64,000 bases of DNA, from contig OX327699.1 of the NCBI GenBank assembly GCA_946807835.1, forward strand, positions 7,371,001-7,435,000, written 5' to 3'. Below the pieces are notes generated by a model. That model saw nothing but the letters and a program-made list of their open reading frames with translations, was not told the DNA's origin and made no database searches. Numbering within the stretch: the first letter of the stretch is position 1; the number at the start of each line of letters is the position of its first letter. Positions 11,823 through 22,811 of this stretch are shown here, piece after piece. This DNA comes from Ailanthus altissimus. Lineage: Eukaryota; Streptophyta; Magnoliopsida; Sapindales; Simaroubaceae. The position numbers and the translations under genes were made by a program.

Positions 11823-13402
11823 GATAGAAACATTGAGTCAAGCTAATGACAATAAACAAAGGCACTACTTGGGAGGCAACCCAATAAGAGTTCTTTTTTT
11901 TTTTTTTTGCATTTATATTTTGGTTATTTTTCCTTTTATTTGCATTTTACCTTACATTAGGGACAATGTAAGTTTTAAGTGTAAGGGAGGAGATTTAGGT
12001 TGTGTTTTAATTTTTGTGTGGTTTTTCAAAATTAAAAAAAAAATTATTTTTATGGTTTTCAACGATTTTTTGTTGTTTATGTCATGAGCAAGATTCAATT
12101 AAGCTTAAAATATTCATAACATCATTGAATAAGTAATCTTCCAACTTAGAATTAATTAGTCTAGTTATTTTTCTTAAGAATGGTAGTGACTAAATTAAGT
12201 AGACAAAAGCCGGTGAGATTTTGAGCTTTTGGACTGATACATCCATATCAGTCCCACTATTTTCTTTCATGTGAGATATTCTTTTAAGGATTTGTTTCTC
12301 TAGAACTTTCCTTGATTCTTTTCAAGGTCATTTTGACACATGCATGTATGAACATGATTAAAGCCCTCTTTGTTATAAGCTACATAACCCAAATAGTATA
12401 CCATATAATTTATTTTTCCCTTTGTTGAACACCTTTAAGCTTTATTGATTCTTATTTTTATTGTGAACCCATGTTACAAGCTTTAAACCCAAAAAAATGC
12501 CTTTACTCAAGCCGTAGAGCTAGTGAAGCATTTTTCATCATTATAATATGTATGGATGTACAAGAAATAAGTGTGGGGAATCTGGATTTGTAATATAGTA
12601 TGACTGGTGAAATGAAAATGTTTTCATTCTCAATTCGTGAGTTCCATTACTAATGTAATTTTGGTATTTAAAAAAAAAAAAAGAAAAGTGATGAAGGAAA
12701 TTGCTTTTAATGTTACAAATTGTCAATGTTCATAATTCCCTCTAAAATTCCAAGAAATGAGTCTATTTGTACGTGATTTATACAAAGGAGGAAGCTGTTG
12801 CGAATGATTGTTCCCTATTGCAAATAAAAAGTGTTCCTTTAAATGATCTCTTTTTCAATACAGAAGTTTTACATGATTTAAATGCTTTAAACCCAAATTC
12901 AAGAAGCTGCTAAATGTAGTGATTGGTCTTACATATCTTATATATTCGAGCTTGAGTTGATTCATTTTTGCTCTACTAGTTTTGTTGGCTTCTGAGTTAC
13001 ATTCCCAAATATTTCCCACCTTGATCCTAAATCCTGCTACAACCCTTGAAAAGTCCTTATGATTCGTGTTATGTATGTGATACCAGTGATGGAGAATGAG
13101 AAGATATGCAAGCCTATGGTAGATCATTTCCATTGAAATGAATTTGAGAGAAACATATATCTTTCAAATATATGAGAGTCGAGTGTTTATTTCCATGGGG
13201 ATCTATATAGTTAGTTTACTCCATCTTCAAGCGAAAATACTTACTAAGTAATTGTAAGTTGTTTAAGAATTTTTTTTCATGATATATTATGAATTTTGAA
13301 AAGCTTAGTTATTCTTTGTTAATAGCACTGTAACCTTGGTGTTTTGGGGAAAGTAAATTTGAATTTTGCTCGAAGATGAGCAAAGGTAAGCATGGGAGAA
13401 TT
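11823..13402 (+). other. Non-coding 3' region of the Athila-like element, ending in the polypurine tract
   Basis: About 1.58 kb separates the end of pol from the 3' LTR. It begins with the phrase AGGCACTACTTGGGAGGCAA, contains homopolymer runs (T at about 11895-11908, A at about 12669-12681), and has no protein I can recognise. Athila elements often carry an env-like ORF here; none is legible. The last bases (CATGGGAGAATT) are purine-rich and serve as the plus-strand primer before TGATGAGAATG. Confidence 0.7.
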
Positions 13403-14822
13403 TGATGAGAATGCAAAATGTCATATTTTTATCCCTTATTGTTTAGTATTTTATACTTATTTGGTGCTAAAATATACTCATTATTATTATTTTTTGATTT
13501 AGGAGGCAAATTGAGGCATTAAGTGCAAAACGAAGCTAATTGGACGATTTTGGATAGTTTTGACATTTCTTCTTAATTTGGGAATAACTCTCTCATTCGA
13601 GCTTCGATTAAGATGGTTTAAGATTCTATGGAATGAGAAGCAAAGAATCTACAACTTTCATATTTTGTATTTTGAGCAATACGGGCTACATCAAGGTTGA
13701 AATCTGGCTTGATTTTGCTGTACCTGCACTATTGATATTTTAGAACGTCCCAAGGATTCGATGTGGTTTGTTTTAAGAAGTTTTCAAATTTGGTGCACAA
13801 AATTTATAGCTGGAAACACCTCTATACTAGTTATATTATGACTTTATTTTATTTTTAATATTTTTCTTAATTAATTAGATTCGGATGCTATTATTTTAAG
13901 ATAATATTTAGAATATTCTTAGGATATCTTATAGGTTTTCAACACTATAAATACATGTAAAGAATGAGAGAAAGGGGCAGACTTCATACACGCCTCTCTC
14001 TCTCTCTTTCTTCTCAAATTTCTTTTTTAAATTTTTATCATGACCTTACGTGATTAAACTTTTACAATTGGTCGAAGAAAACAAAGCCTCGAAATCAATA
14101 AAACTGTGAGATCTAATTTATTTTTATAGTTTAATTTATATTTTGAGTATCGAATGTTCTTCTAGACCTATTTTTATGGTTGTCTTGTTTAATTACTAGG
14201 AGGCCTACTAGTTTATTATTCATTGCAATCAACTGCTAGGTTAGATATCAAATCTATAATTGTTCGATCCCTCTAATTTGTGAGCAACTAAGATTTGATG
14301 ATTTGTTGCGTTAGAAATTATTATATCTTAGGAAGAACACTTAACTAAATCAAATGCAACCATTTGTGCTTGTATTATTTAGCTTTATCGATCTCTATAA
14401 TTCTTAAGGCTGGTACTAGATTAAACCTTTAGCGCTTGTCTTGGGTTGTTTAGTAGTTAGGGCTAATTAAATCTTCTGTTTTCTAATTAACTGCGACTAG
14501 AGAGAGATAGAAAAATAGTTCCAATGGTGAATATTCAAAGTATGAATTAATACATACTTGCATCAATTATCAGTTGTAAAATTTTGATGGTGGATGTTGA
14601 CTTAGACCAAGGTTTGTTCTTTTGATTGATTTCAATACTTTAATTTGATTTATTTCTTAGTTATTTTTTTGAAAATTATTTTTGTTATACTCAACCCCGC
14701 ATTCTTGTCCACATAGCATAAAACTATATAGATACTCTCCATCGGAACGATCCTTACTTGCACTACTATATATACTTTTAGGAGTATAAGATTTATTTTT
14801 GGTTGCCTACAACAGCATATCA
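13403..14822 (+). repeat. 3' LTR of the Athila-like element
   Basis: This 1420-bp LTR starts TGATGAGAATGCAAAATG and ends CAACAGCATATCA. It is uninterrupted and matches the 5' LTR along its length with many scattered differences, so the insertion is old. A CT-rich microsatellite lies near 13995-14016. Immediately after it comes ATAAT, the decayed copy of the 5-bp target duplication GTGAT that precedes the 5' LTR. Confidence 0.85.
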
Positions 14823-16225
14823 ATAATCCATTATACTTAGTTTCACACATGTCAGAGATCTTTTATAGTCTGATTGCTGGATGTCGCTAGGTATAGTCTA
14901 ATGCTCATTGAGTCTAGTGTGTAGATATAGGATCCGTCAACTCATATCGGTGAGTAGTATATCCAAATACTCTAAGATTGTGTTCCTGAAAGTCTTATGG
15001 CCATAAGTAATACATTTGAAAAACAATATTTCCCGTGTCAGAAACAATATTGCAAAAGTGTTTACAGATATTGTTTATCAGAATACGAATCTGGAGATAA
15101 GTTCTACAGTTGAGCATAGGGGGACTTGACGATGATAATCTATGTCTCTGCTTTTCCAAGATATAAATGATAGGGGGATTATACAAATATGTATTAACCT
15201 CAACTTGTATGGTTCAACACGTCGTTTTGTTGTTTTCATAATGTGGGGGGGCAACGTTTATGGACTTATGAAAGAATTCCATAAGACAAAATGTGTGTAA
15301 ACCTAGAGAGTCTCACTGTATGAAGTGTACTCATTGTGCACTGAGGTAGCGCACCGAATAGAATAGTTCAATCTAGGAAGTTCTCAAAAAATCAAAATTA
15401 TTTCAAGGTCTCTTGGAGATATCATAGGGTTTAAGTGTCAAGTCTGGGATCTTGGCAAGTGGGATTTGTCACTTTAACCTTTCTATGGCATGCCATTAAT
15501 TTGTTAGAGCATGACAAGTTGCATAATTTTATTGGCCTATTCATTTATTAAGCATTAATAGTTCAAATGTTGACTAAATATATTAATTCATAAATAGGGC
15601 AATTTTTAGGCAAATTGGTTTCAATTTAAGTGTTTTGAATTATCATGCTTTTCTAATAAGCATGTGGTGGCTATTAAATGGAAATTAAGGTGAATTCAGC
15701 CAACTTATTTTATCATGTTTTATTAAAAGCATGTGGTGGCTTATTCATAAAAAGAATTAATAAGCACTTAACCACCAATTGCATTCCAATTCAGTCAGTA
15801 CATTTAACACCTTGCCACCAAGTTTTTGCAAAAAGTGTTAATAATCTTGATTTGTCATACTTGGCATTAACTTGAAATTAATTGGATATATGGGCGACAT
15901 ATTTTTTCTATATAAATGGGAGGCTTTAAATCACTTTATATACAAGTGAATTTAGCATACTCATATAGTTAAGAAGTCTGAGAGAATTTTGAGAAGTGTT
16001 GCTTTTGGTAAAATATTCCGGTGAAAATAAGAAGCTACCATTCTAGCACAAAGGATCCCACCGAGTCCTCGACTAGAACTGTGCAAAGCACACTTCAAGA
16101 ATGAGTTATCTAATATCTCATTAGCGTAATGAGATGTTTGTTAAATATTCTGTTGCATTTATTTATACATGTGATGTGTAAGTTAAAAAAATTAAAAAAT
16201 ACATGCTCACCCACACACAATGTAC
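14823..16225 (+). repeat. Copia 3' LTR, second part (after the gypsy insertion)
   Basis: This continues the LTR broken at 1615. Read in reverse complement it matches the solo LTR at 2255-4283, for example the tract around 14880-14940 against 3580-3630. Further on it has features of an LTR R/U5 region: AAGCTACCATTCTAGCACAA and GTGCAAAGCACACTTC near 16035-16105, then AT-rich sequence and a CACCCACACACAATG block near 16208. The exact 3' end is not certain (about 16220-16235). Confidence 0.65.
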
Positions 16226-16259
16226 TTTCAGAACTAATGCACGAGATTTTTGTTTTCAT

Positions 16260-18450
16260 TATTTGACAGAGATACTATCTTACTAAAGTTTGAAATTTAC
16301 ATATCTAATAATGTATACCCTTCTTGAATGATGCAATCAAAGATATCCCTTATGGTATGAACTTAGACCTAGTAAGACACATTTTGAAGAATGAAAGTCA
16401 AGCTTGTGTTTGTTGTAGGGTCTTAGAAAAAGGTGACATTCACACCTAAATACTTTAATCATTGAGTAATCAGGCTGTTTATGGTATAGCATTTCAAAGG
16501 AAGTTTTAAATAAGCTTTCTTGGTTCAGATAAGCTTTAAATTTTCTGAATTCTCCACCCATGTCACATTGAAATGCCTTAATTTTTCTTTCTAGGGTCTT
16601 TTCAAGTTATGTTTTGAAGTTTACAAAGGTATTCAGTGCTTTAGATTTAATGGTTAAGGAATATATCCATGTAAACCTAGTTTTATCATCAATAAAGGCA
16701 ATGTAGTATTTGAAGCCTTGATTTAAAGGAATTGGTGCAGGTCTCTATAAATTTGAGTGTATTAGATCACGAGGGTGTTTTGCCACATCTTCAGATGATC
16801 CAAAGCTAAACTTACTGGATTTCCCCATTTGACAAGCAGTGCAAAGTTCAAAAATGCTTTTTCTTCACTAATATTTAACACATTACAAGATTGTAAAATC
16901 TTTTTAAGAGCTAATACATTAGGATGTCCTAACTTATTATGCCATAGGGTTAGTTTTTCCTTGACTTTATGTTCACTTTCTACTAACTCTAAAATAAAAG
17001 AAGACACTGATAACATAGACTCATGACCTTCACTCATGTCAGTTGACTCAGAATGATAGACTTGGTTGGTTTTATTTATGAATGGTGAAGTCTTGATTTG
17101 CAATTAATAGAGACCTCTTTTAGCCACTCCTTGAAGCAACACTTTTCTCTACATTTCTTCCTTAATAAGGCACAAATGTTTTCAGAACACTACATAAACA
17201 TTATTATCATGAATAAGTTTAGATATGCTAACTAAATTTTTAGTGATCTGAGAGACAAGGAGAACATCATTTAGATAAATTGTTTAACATATTTTCTTAT
17301 CAAGTAAGGTCAGTTCAGTATTGCCTATGTGTGTAATAATAAGTTTCTCACCATTTCTAATAGCAAGAGAGATATTACCTTTATATTCAGAAGCTATACT
17401 CATGTTCCTCATATTATTAGTAATGTCATATATGGCTTCACTATTCAAGTACCATGTTGGATCATTGATATCTTTTAATGTAGCAATATAAGCTCTTTTA
17501 TGATTTTTGTTCCCAGAAGATCTTGGCATAAAGTCCTTTTTGAACATGTGCCAACACTCAGCTGCTATATGTCCATCCTTGAAGCAGATCTGACAGATTT
17601 CATTTTCATGTTCAAAAGGTGGTTTGCTACTGATGTTTCTTCTTTTTCCTTTGTCTTGAAAGTCATTTAAGTTTTTAGGGTTTCTTTAGACTTGTTTCTA
17701 GAACTAATTTTGCCCTCTTACTCTATCATTTTCAGTGTGTCCTCTCTTATTTTGACTACCACTGTTAGCATAGCTTACTTTATAATCCTTAATTCACTAT
17801 TTATAAGTTATTGCTCTCTTTCAATCCTATTTTCTTAACAGAGAAGTATTGCATACACAGTTTACAAATGGACTCTTTCTGTATTTGAATCAACATTGAC
17901 TGCCACATGATCATAATCTTTCTATATTCCTCCAAAGATAAGGCTTATTAGATGGTCATTGTTAATTTAGTCTCCAGCTGTTCTTAGATCCTCTACCAAA
18001 CCTTTCATCTTTATGAAGTAATCATGCATTGGAAGGGATTCTTTTGAGAAGGTTTTGTATTTAAGCTTTGAGTTGAGAAACTCTTACTTTAGAGTGAGCT
18101 CCAAACTATTTGGCTAGAGCTGTCCAGACCTCATTCGAATTAATGCACTTAACAACAAAAGCTAATGTTGACTCTGTTATGGAGGAGTAGCCAACTTATT
18201 AGAGCTTGGTCAATCTTAATCTAGACATCATATTCTGGATTTGGAGTTTTCACAATGTTCTACTTATTGTCAGCCCTCATGGTGATTGGATTTTGACACT
18301 TATTTATGCCATCTAAGAAATTCAACTAGCTATTTGCTTTCATACTTAGAATGACTTGAGATTTTCATAGTAGATAGTTTAGATTTGTCAGTTTAATAGG
18401 TGTTATAAAGGTGAAGGTATTTGTACTTGAATTGACAGGTGTGGTTAAGA
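16260..18450 (-). pseudogene. Decayed Ty1/copia gag-pol (gag to integrase), minus strand
   Basis: Read from high to low coordinates, copia blocks appear in order. Gag: a KVRVSQLKAQIQNL-like piece near 18060-18110. A CCHC zinc knuckle (CQICFKDGHIAAEC) near 17550-17595. Protease (17284-17547): WYLNSEAIYDITNNM, in which the usual catalytic DSGA reads NSEA, so the Asp is lost. GAG-pre-integrase (16762-17103): LWHNKLGHPNVLALKKIL. Integrase end (16337-16561): QPDYSMIKVF...HLFLRPYNKHKLDF...VLLGLSSYHKGY. RT and RNase H are missing. The sequence stops close to the end of the plus-strand copia LTR, which probably inserted there. Confidence 0.82.
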
Positions 18451-20200
18451 TGCTATGAGGAGTGTTACTTTGTTCTCCTGCATCTTAGAAGGTTTCAGCC
18501 ATAACTCTAAAATTAATGCTTTCTATATTAATTTGTCAAGCAAGAATTACATTGTCAATTTTTATGCACAAATTCTATACATTGCACATTATATATATAT
18601 ATATATATATATTTTACATTTTGAATTCTACAGATTCCAGAATGTTCCTGCTACTAAGATATTTGCTTGGGTGAATTGTAAGTGTACCAATATTGTCCCT
18701 TGGATCCTTTTTTGTCTTCTTACAAATGATTGCAATATCATTTAGCTAAATGAGATGATGACAAGCAAAAAATGCTTTTGGTGTGATGGGTTGGCATTAT
18801 GCCACCACAACAGTTGGTACAATTGTACCACAATAGCTGGTACAATTGTACCACAATAGCTGGTACAATTATTATTATGCCTGCTATTAATTGTTAGCGT
18901 TGTTTGGACAATAAGACAGAGTTCTCTTAGTGTAACTTGGTCTGGAGATAGGCTTTTTGATGCTGTTGTGTTGATCTTGATAAGGTTTGTATTGCCAGCA
19001 GTCCTTCATGTGTTTCCTTAATATACATAATCCTAAATGTAGCATGTCTCCCTCAAACAACTAATGTAAAAATCATTAGCAAAAGACAATATTTTACCAT
19101 GTTTCAAGTACAAGACATGATTTTAAAAGTAAGTAAATAGTGTAAGGCAACTGTACAAAAATATAGCACCAAACAAAAATACCCTCCCTCGTTTTTCACC
19201 GTCAAACATTTCACAACAAATAGACCATAATGCTATAATTTCTTTTGATCATTGATTTTTTTTGAAGTAGATCATTGACTTTATTGGCAACAAAAATAAA
19301 TTATCATGTGCACCCTATAAGGTAAAGGGTTTACTCAGATGTTGTTTGATAAAATGTTCAGCAGGTTATGGTGGCTCCAAAGTCCTAACTATTTAAAGTA
19401 GGCAACAAATACATTTACAAGTTCTAATTTCTTAAACTGTAGGCAGCTCAAAATGGTTCCAAGTACTTAAATTTGATCTTAGGAAGGTATTAGCATAATG
19501 AGGGAGATAAGAGAGACCCCGTGTCATCTAAAGAACCTAAAAGAACACATAATCATCCATTTTTTATAATTCCAGTAAAATGAACACTCTCAAGGAATCA
19601 AATCGGAGAACATAGCGGTTATCTATATTGAAACATAAGCAAATAAGTTTGGAGGATCATTGGGCTTCATTAATCCACGATTTGTAAGGAAATTGGCAGA
19701 AAGAAATTAAAGTGTTTAAACAGAGATTGAAAATTTCTAAAGAGAGAGATTTTTAGTAAATGAATTATATTATATTATATTGATTTAGCTCTAATAGATC
19801 CTTCTTATAGTGAAAGATGGGCTCTTGAGCTTGAAGAAATTATAACTATGCCCTTAATAGGCATTTTATGCTCTTAATAAGCCTTTTTTCACCATTAATT
19901 CAATAAATTACCTAAAGTAGTAATTTTATGTTTCTTACACTTATCCCCTTTTTAAATAGTTTATTTCACAAAAATTATGAAATTTTTTTAATACAAATGA
20001 GTTGGAGTTTTTAATTTTACAAGGGAAATGTAAAAAAAAAAAAAAGCAAAATAGAATAAACTTTACATTTAATCTTAAAGAAAAATTTTACTCTTGGACA
20101 TTTGGCCTATTGTTTAAAAAGTTAGTCTTTAAATTATTTGTGTAAGTGTTAAATCTTTATTTTGTTTAGTCTTCAAACTTCAAGTCTCGACCCAAATCAT
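18451..20200. other. Intergenic, no recognisable gene
   Basis: AT-rich sequence without a believable gene. It holds an (AT)n microsatellite (about 18590-18612), a short palindromic tandem repeat (18816-18870, listed separately), a TTATA run near 19768-19783 and an A-run near 20030-20046. The 96-codon open stretch starting at 18455 crosses the AT microsatellite and shows no protein-like composition. Confidence 0.6.
18816..18870. repeat. 23-bp tandem repeat with an internal perfect palindrome
   Basis: The 14-bp perfect palindrome GGTACAATTGTACC stands at 18816-18829 and 18839-18852, with a partial third start at 18862 (GGTACAATT). Spacing is exactly 23 bp, and the linker is ACAATAGCT. A related half unit (CACCACAACAGTT) precedes it. 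Confidence 0.9.
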
Positions 20201-20229
20201 CTTTAGGTATGAATTCACCCTCTTAACCC

Positions 20230-21140
20230 GTTTGGTCTTTAACCTTTTAACCTTTCACCCAAATCTTCTTCAAGTATGGCTATAGCTTGCGAGTACTGCC
20301 CCCTCTGCAAATACTAATGCTGCTGCTAGTTCATGTGAGTATTGTCAGTATTGTCAACTTATGAGTATTGTCAGTATTATTGTTCATGCAAGTACTACCC
20401 CCTCTGCAAATACTAATGTTGTTGCTAGTTATGATGTTCTTGCGAGTATTGCCCCCTTAGCGAGTACTGACAATGTAAGCTTGCGAGTTAATTCTAATTC
20501 TTTTTATTTGAGGAATATAATTCTCTAACCTATATATTTATAAAATGATTCTTTGCTGAGGCAGAAATGGAATCCTTCGTTTTTCATAAAGGATTTGAAT
20601 CCTGTCAGAGATAACAATTTGATTTTCTTTAATGGTCAGGCTAGTCTAACTATGGCCTTTGCTCTTCGTACTCCAACTGATAAGGCGAAGTTATCGTTGG
20701 TTTCTGATTATAATTTGCTTTCTCATGCTCTCATTAAATCAATGCAACTAAGTAGTCGCAATCTGAGTAAATTTATTTAGTTTAATTGTCTTATTGAGTA
20801 TTTAATTATTGACCAAGATGCCTCATTTCCTTTTGTTATTTCTTTTCAGAATGTGTTGCCTCTTTAGGAGCTTTTATTGAGGCAAAAGCTTGTCGAGATT
20901 ATGTGTAAACATACAAAAACAAATGTCGTGCTAATCTTTAGTAAGAAGCAATATGTATGATATAAAGAAAAGATAAGATTCGAGATTCATATGATATGAA
21001 GACATTGTTGAAAGCACAATTTATTTCTTGTGATTATGCCAAGATGTTGATTTAATCGATTCAAGATTATGCTGTCGAATTTCAAAATCTTTATACTAGC
21101 GTTAATTTCTCTAAATCAAATGAATGGTTGGTCAAAGGAT
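20230..21140 (+). pseudogene. Partial copy of a multi-exon, plant-transposon-like coiled-coil protein gene
   Basis: I do not recognise the function. Three exon pieces can be matched to the minus-strand copy at 32.4-35.5 kb. Exon a (about 20270-20474) is low-complexity Ala/Ser/Thr-rich text ending ...GAGTACTGACAAT before the donor GTAAGC. Exon b starts at 20565 after GCTGAGGCAG and reads KWNPSF...LIFFNGQASLTMAFALRTP...NLLSHALIKS. Exon c starts at 20850 after TTTCTTTTCAG with ATGTGTTGCC and continues as CDYAKMLI...DYAVEFQNLY to about 21140. Stops (for example TAG at 20778 and TAA near 20908) interrupt it. The layout suggests a relative of the plant putative gypsy-type transposon (PF04195-like) proteins. 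Confidence 0.6.
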
Positions 21141-21908
21141 TTTTGAGAGGATTGTGTAAATATAAAAAATATATATATATACTTACAACCTATTTATAAT
21201 TTTTACGAGGCAATTATTGTAGCTTCAGCAAGTAAAGAGAGAGAGAATTCGTATATAAGTTATGAAAAAAATTATTTCACCAACTCTAGAGCTTAAGAGT
21301 TCTAAATCAACTTTGGGTTAAGATCATATTGAGAGAATTTCATTTATAGAATTTAAAATAGAAGAGCAACTTATTCCTATAGATAAAGTTCATTTATCAA
21401 CTCTAAAAGAAAATATTGTTCTTAAAAATGGTGATGTGATTGAATACATGCACAAGATTTCAAATTTTCTTCTTTAAGAGATTGAAGAAATACTACAAAT
21501 TTCACATAAAAATGTATTAATTGTTCATGATTTGAGCATTAAGACTAACAACATTGTTGAGATTGTGGAAAAGTCCCAAGTTTAAGAAAATTCACTAATG
21601 ATTGATATAGTTTTATTGATTCAAGTTAAGGATAAGAAAATTATTCTTAAAGGAGAAATATATGAAAAGATGGAGTCAATTAAAGTACACAATGAGCAAC
21701 ACATGGAGAATTTAAAAAAAAAAGTTTAATGATGATTTTGTTATACAAAAAACGGTTCTACAGAAGATTCATTGTCAAAAACAGATAACAAACACAATAA
21801 GTATGATACTTTAGAAGATGTTACATTATACTACAAATTTTACCCTCTAGATAATCTCTTATTTGCAACAAAACTCAAGGATGAGTTTCTTTTAAAGGGG
21901 AGGAAAAT
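21141..21908 (+). other. Internal region of an LTR element, ending in a polypurine tract
   Basis: A stop-filled, A-rich stretch; lysine-, isoleucine- and leucine-rich text is readable, but no family is certain. Its end, AAAGGGGAGGAAAAT (21894-21908), is a textbook polypurine tract directly before an LTR starting TGATGTAAG. The preceding AAACTCAAGGATGAGTTT is the kind of coding end seen before such tracts in plant LTR elements. So this is the 3' internal end of an element whose LTR lies at 21909-22270. Confidence 0.55.
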
Positions 21909-22270
21909 TGATGTAAGATAGAAACTAAGGGCAAATTATTTTGGAATTTCTTATTTAAATAGGGTTATATTCTTATTTTAGTAGGTAATTATTTTTATTT
22001 TGAGTCATAATTTTAGAAAAATTCTAATTTGTTTAGTTATTAGGACTTTTATTTCTTATTGAATAGGATTAGACAATCTATTACTATAAATAGGCATATT
22101 ATTTGTAACTTTTAAGAACCATCTATCAATAATATTTTTATTATATTTTTCTGTGGGATCTATCTTTTTTTTGAATTCAACACCCCTCTCCTTATAAAAC
22201 TCATCTTTTTTTTTAGTGAATTTGAGACGTACATTAGAACAACATCTAGTATCACTTTTGAATTGCGTCA
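21909..22270 (+). repeat. Short LTR, plus orientation
   Basis: A 362-bp LTR that starts TGATGTAAGATAG after a polypurine tract and ends TTGCGTCA. It contains the block TTTGTTTAGTTATTAGGACT and a TATAAATA box near 22084-22091. It is the reverse-complement partner of 22289-22668. Confidence 0.75.
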
Positions 22271-22274
22271 AGAT

Positions 22275-22287
22275 GACTCTGATACCA
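22275..22287 (-). other. tRNA-iMet-type primer-binding site (minus strand)
   Basis: On the minus strand the sequence is TGGTATCAGAGTC, close to the standard complement of the initiator tRNA-Met 3' end (TGGTATCAGAGC) used by many plant LTR elements. It follows the end of the minus-oriented LTR 22289-22668 after one base, the expected place in an element 5' end. Confidence 0.75.
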
Positions 22288-22288
22288 T

Positions 22289-22668
22289 TTACACAATGCA
22301 AAAATAATACTAAATATCGTTCTAGCGTACATCTTGAATTCATAAGAAAAGATGAATCTCATAAAGAGAGAGGCGTCAAATTCACGATGAAAATAGATCT
22401 AAAAAAAAAATGTAATTGAAATATTATTGATAAATAATTCTTAAAATTTACAAATAACAAAATTATTTATAATAATATATTGTTTAATCTTAAATAAATA
22501 ATAAATCTTATTCAATAAGAAATAATAAGTCTTAATAACTAAACAAATTAAATTTTTCTTAAGATTATGATTCAAAATAAAATTAATAACTTACTAAAAT
22601 AAGAATATCAAATTTTATTTAAATAAGAAATTCTAAAATAATCTAACCCTAATTTATGTCCTACATCA
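22289..22668 (-). repeat. Short LTR, minus orientation, head-to-head with its partner
   Basis: A 380-bp LTR starting (minus strand) TGATGTAGGACATAAATTAG at 22668 and ending next to the primer site. It aligns along its whole length with 21909-22270 in inverted orientation, with moderate divergence. The two arms make a long inverted repeat separated by only 18 bp. Confidence 0.75.
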
Positions 22669-22811
22669 TATTTGGTTTTAAACTAATTAACGTTCCTTTC
22701 TTTTTATTTTCTTTGACCAATATATATCATTTTTGTTTTTTTTTTCTTCTTCTATTTCTTTTCTAGAACCATTTTCTTCTTTCCTTCACACTTTTTTTTA
22801 TTGCATCTTCT

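Larger units (their letters stand above)
1616..14822 (+). mobile_element. Athila-like Ty3/gypsy LTR retrotransposon, decayed, with two nested insertions
   Basis: This is a full-length but dead Ty3/gypsy element with two LTRs of about 1.42 kb (1616-5062 minus a 2029-bp insertion, and 13403-14822). A degenerate tRNA-Asp primer-binding site follows the 5' LTR, and gag, protease, RT, RNase H and integrase remnants follow in gypsy order. A polypurine tract (near 13390-13402, GGGAGAATT) precedes the 3' LTR. The tRNA-Asp site, the gag wording (TSIKPTG..., zinc knuckle) and the protease ending ILLGRPFL fit the Athila lineage. The region between pol and the 3' LTR has no recognisable env-like gene. 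The LTRs begin (T/C)GATGAGAATG and end CAGCATATCA. The flanking 5-bp duplications, GTGAT and ATAAT, differ only by transitions. Confidence 0.88.

Noticed and set aside
12541..13133. Two minus-strand open frames in the 3' region of the Athila-like element
   Set aside because: Opposite to the element's transcription, different composition and no recognisable motif; the wording does not resemble an env-like protein.
16829..17026. 65-codon plus-strand open frame
   Set aside because: Antisense of the copia GAG-pre-integrase region.
18455..18745. 96-codon open frame
   Set aside because: It crosses an (AT)n microsatellite and has no coding character.
22056..22419. Two similar open frames on opposite strands
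   Set aside because: They are the two arms of the inverted LTR pair and encode nothing.
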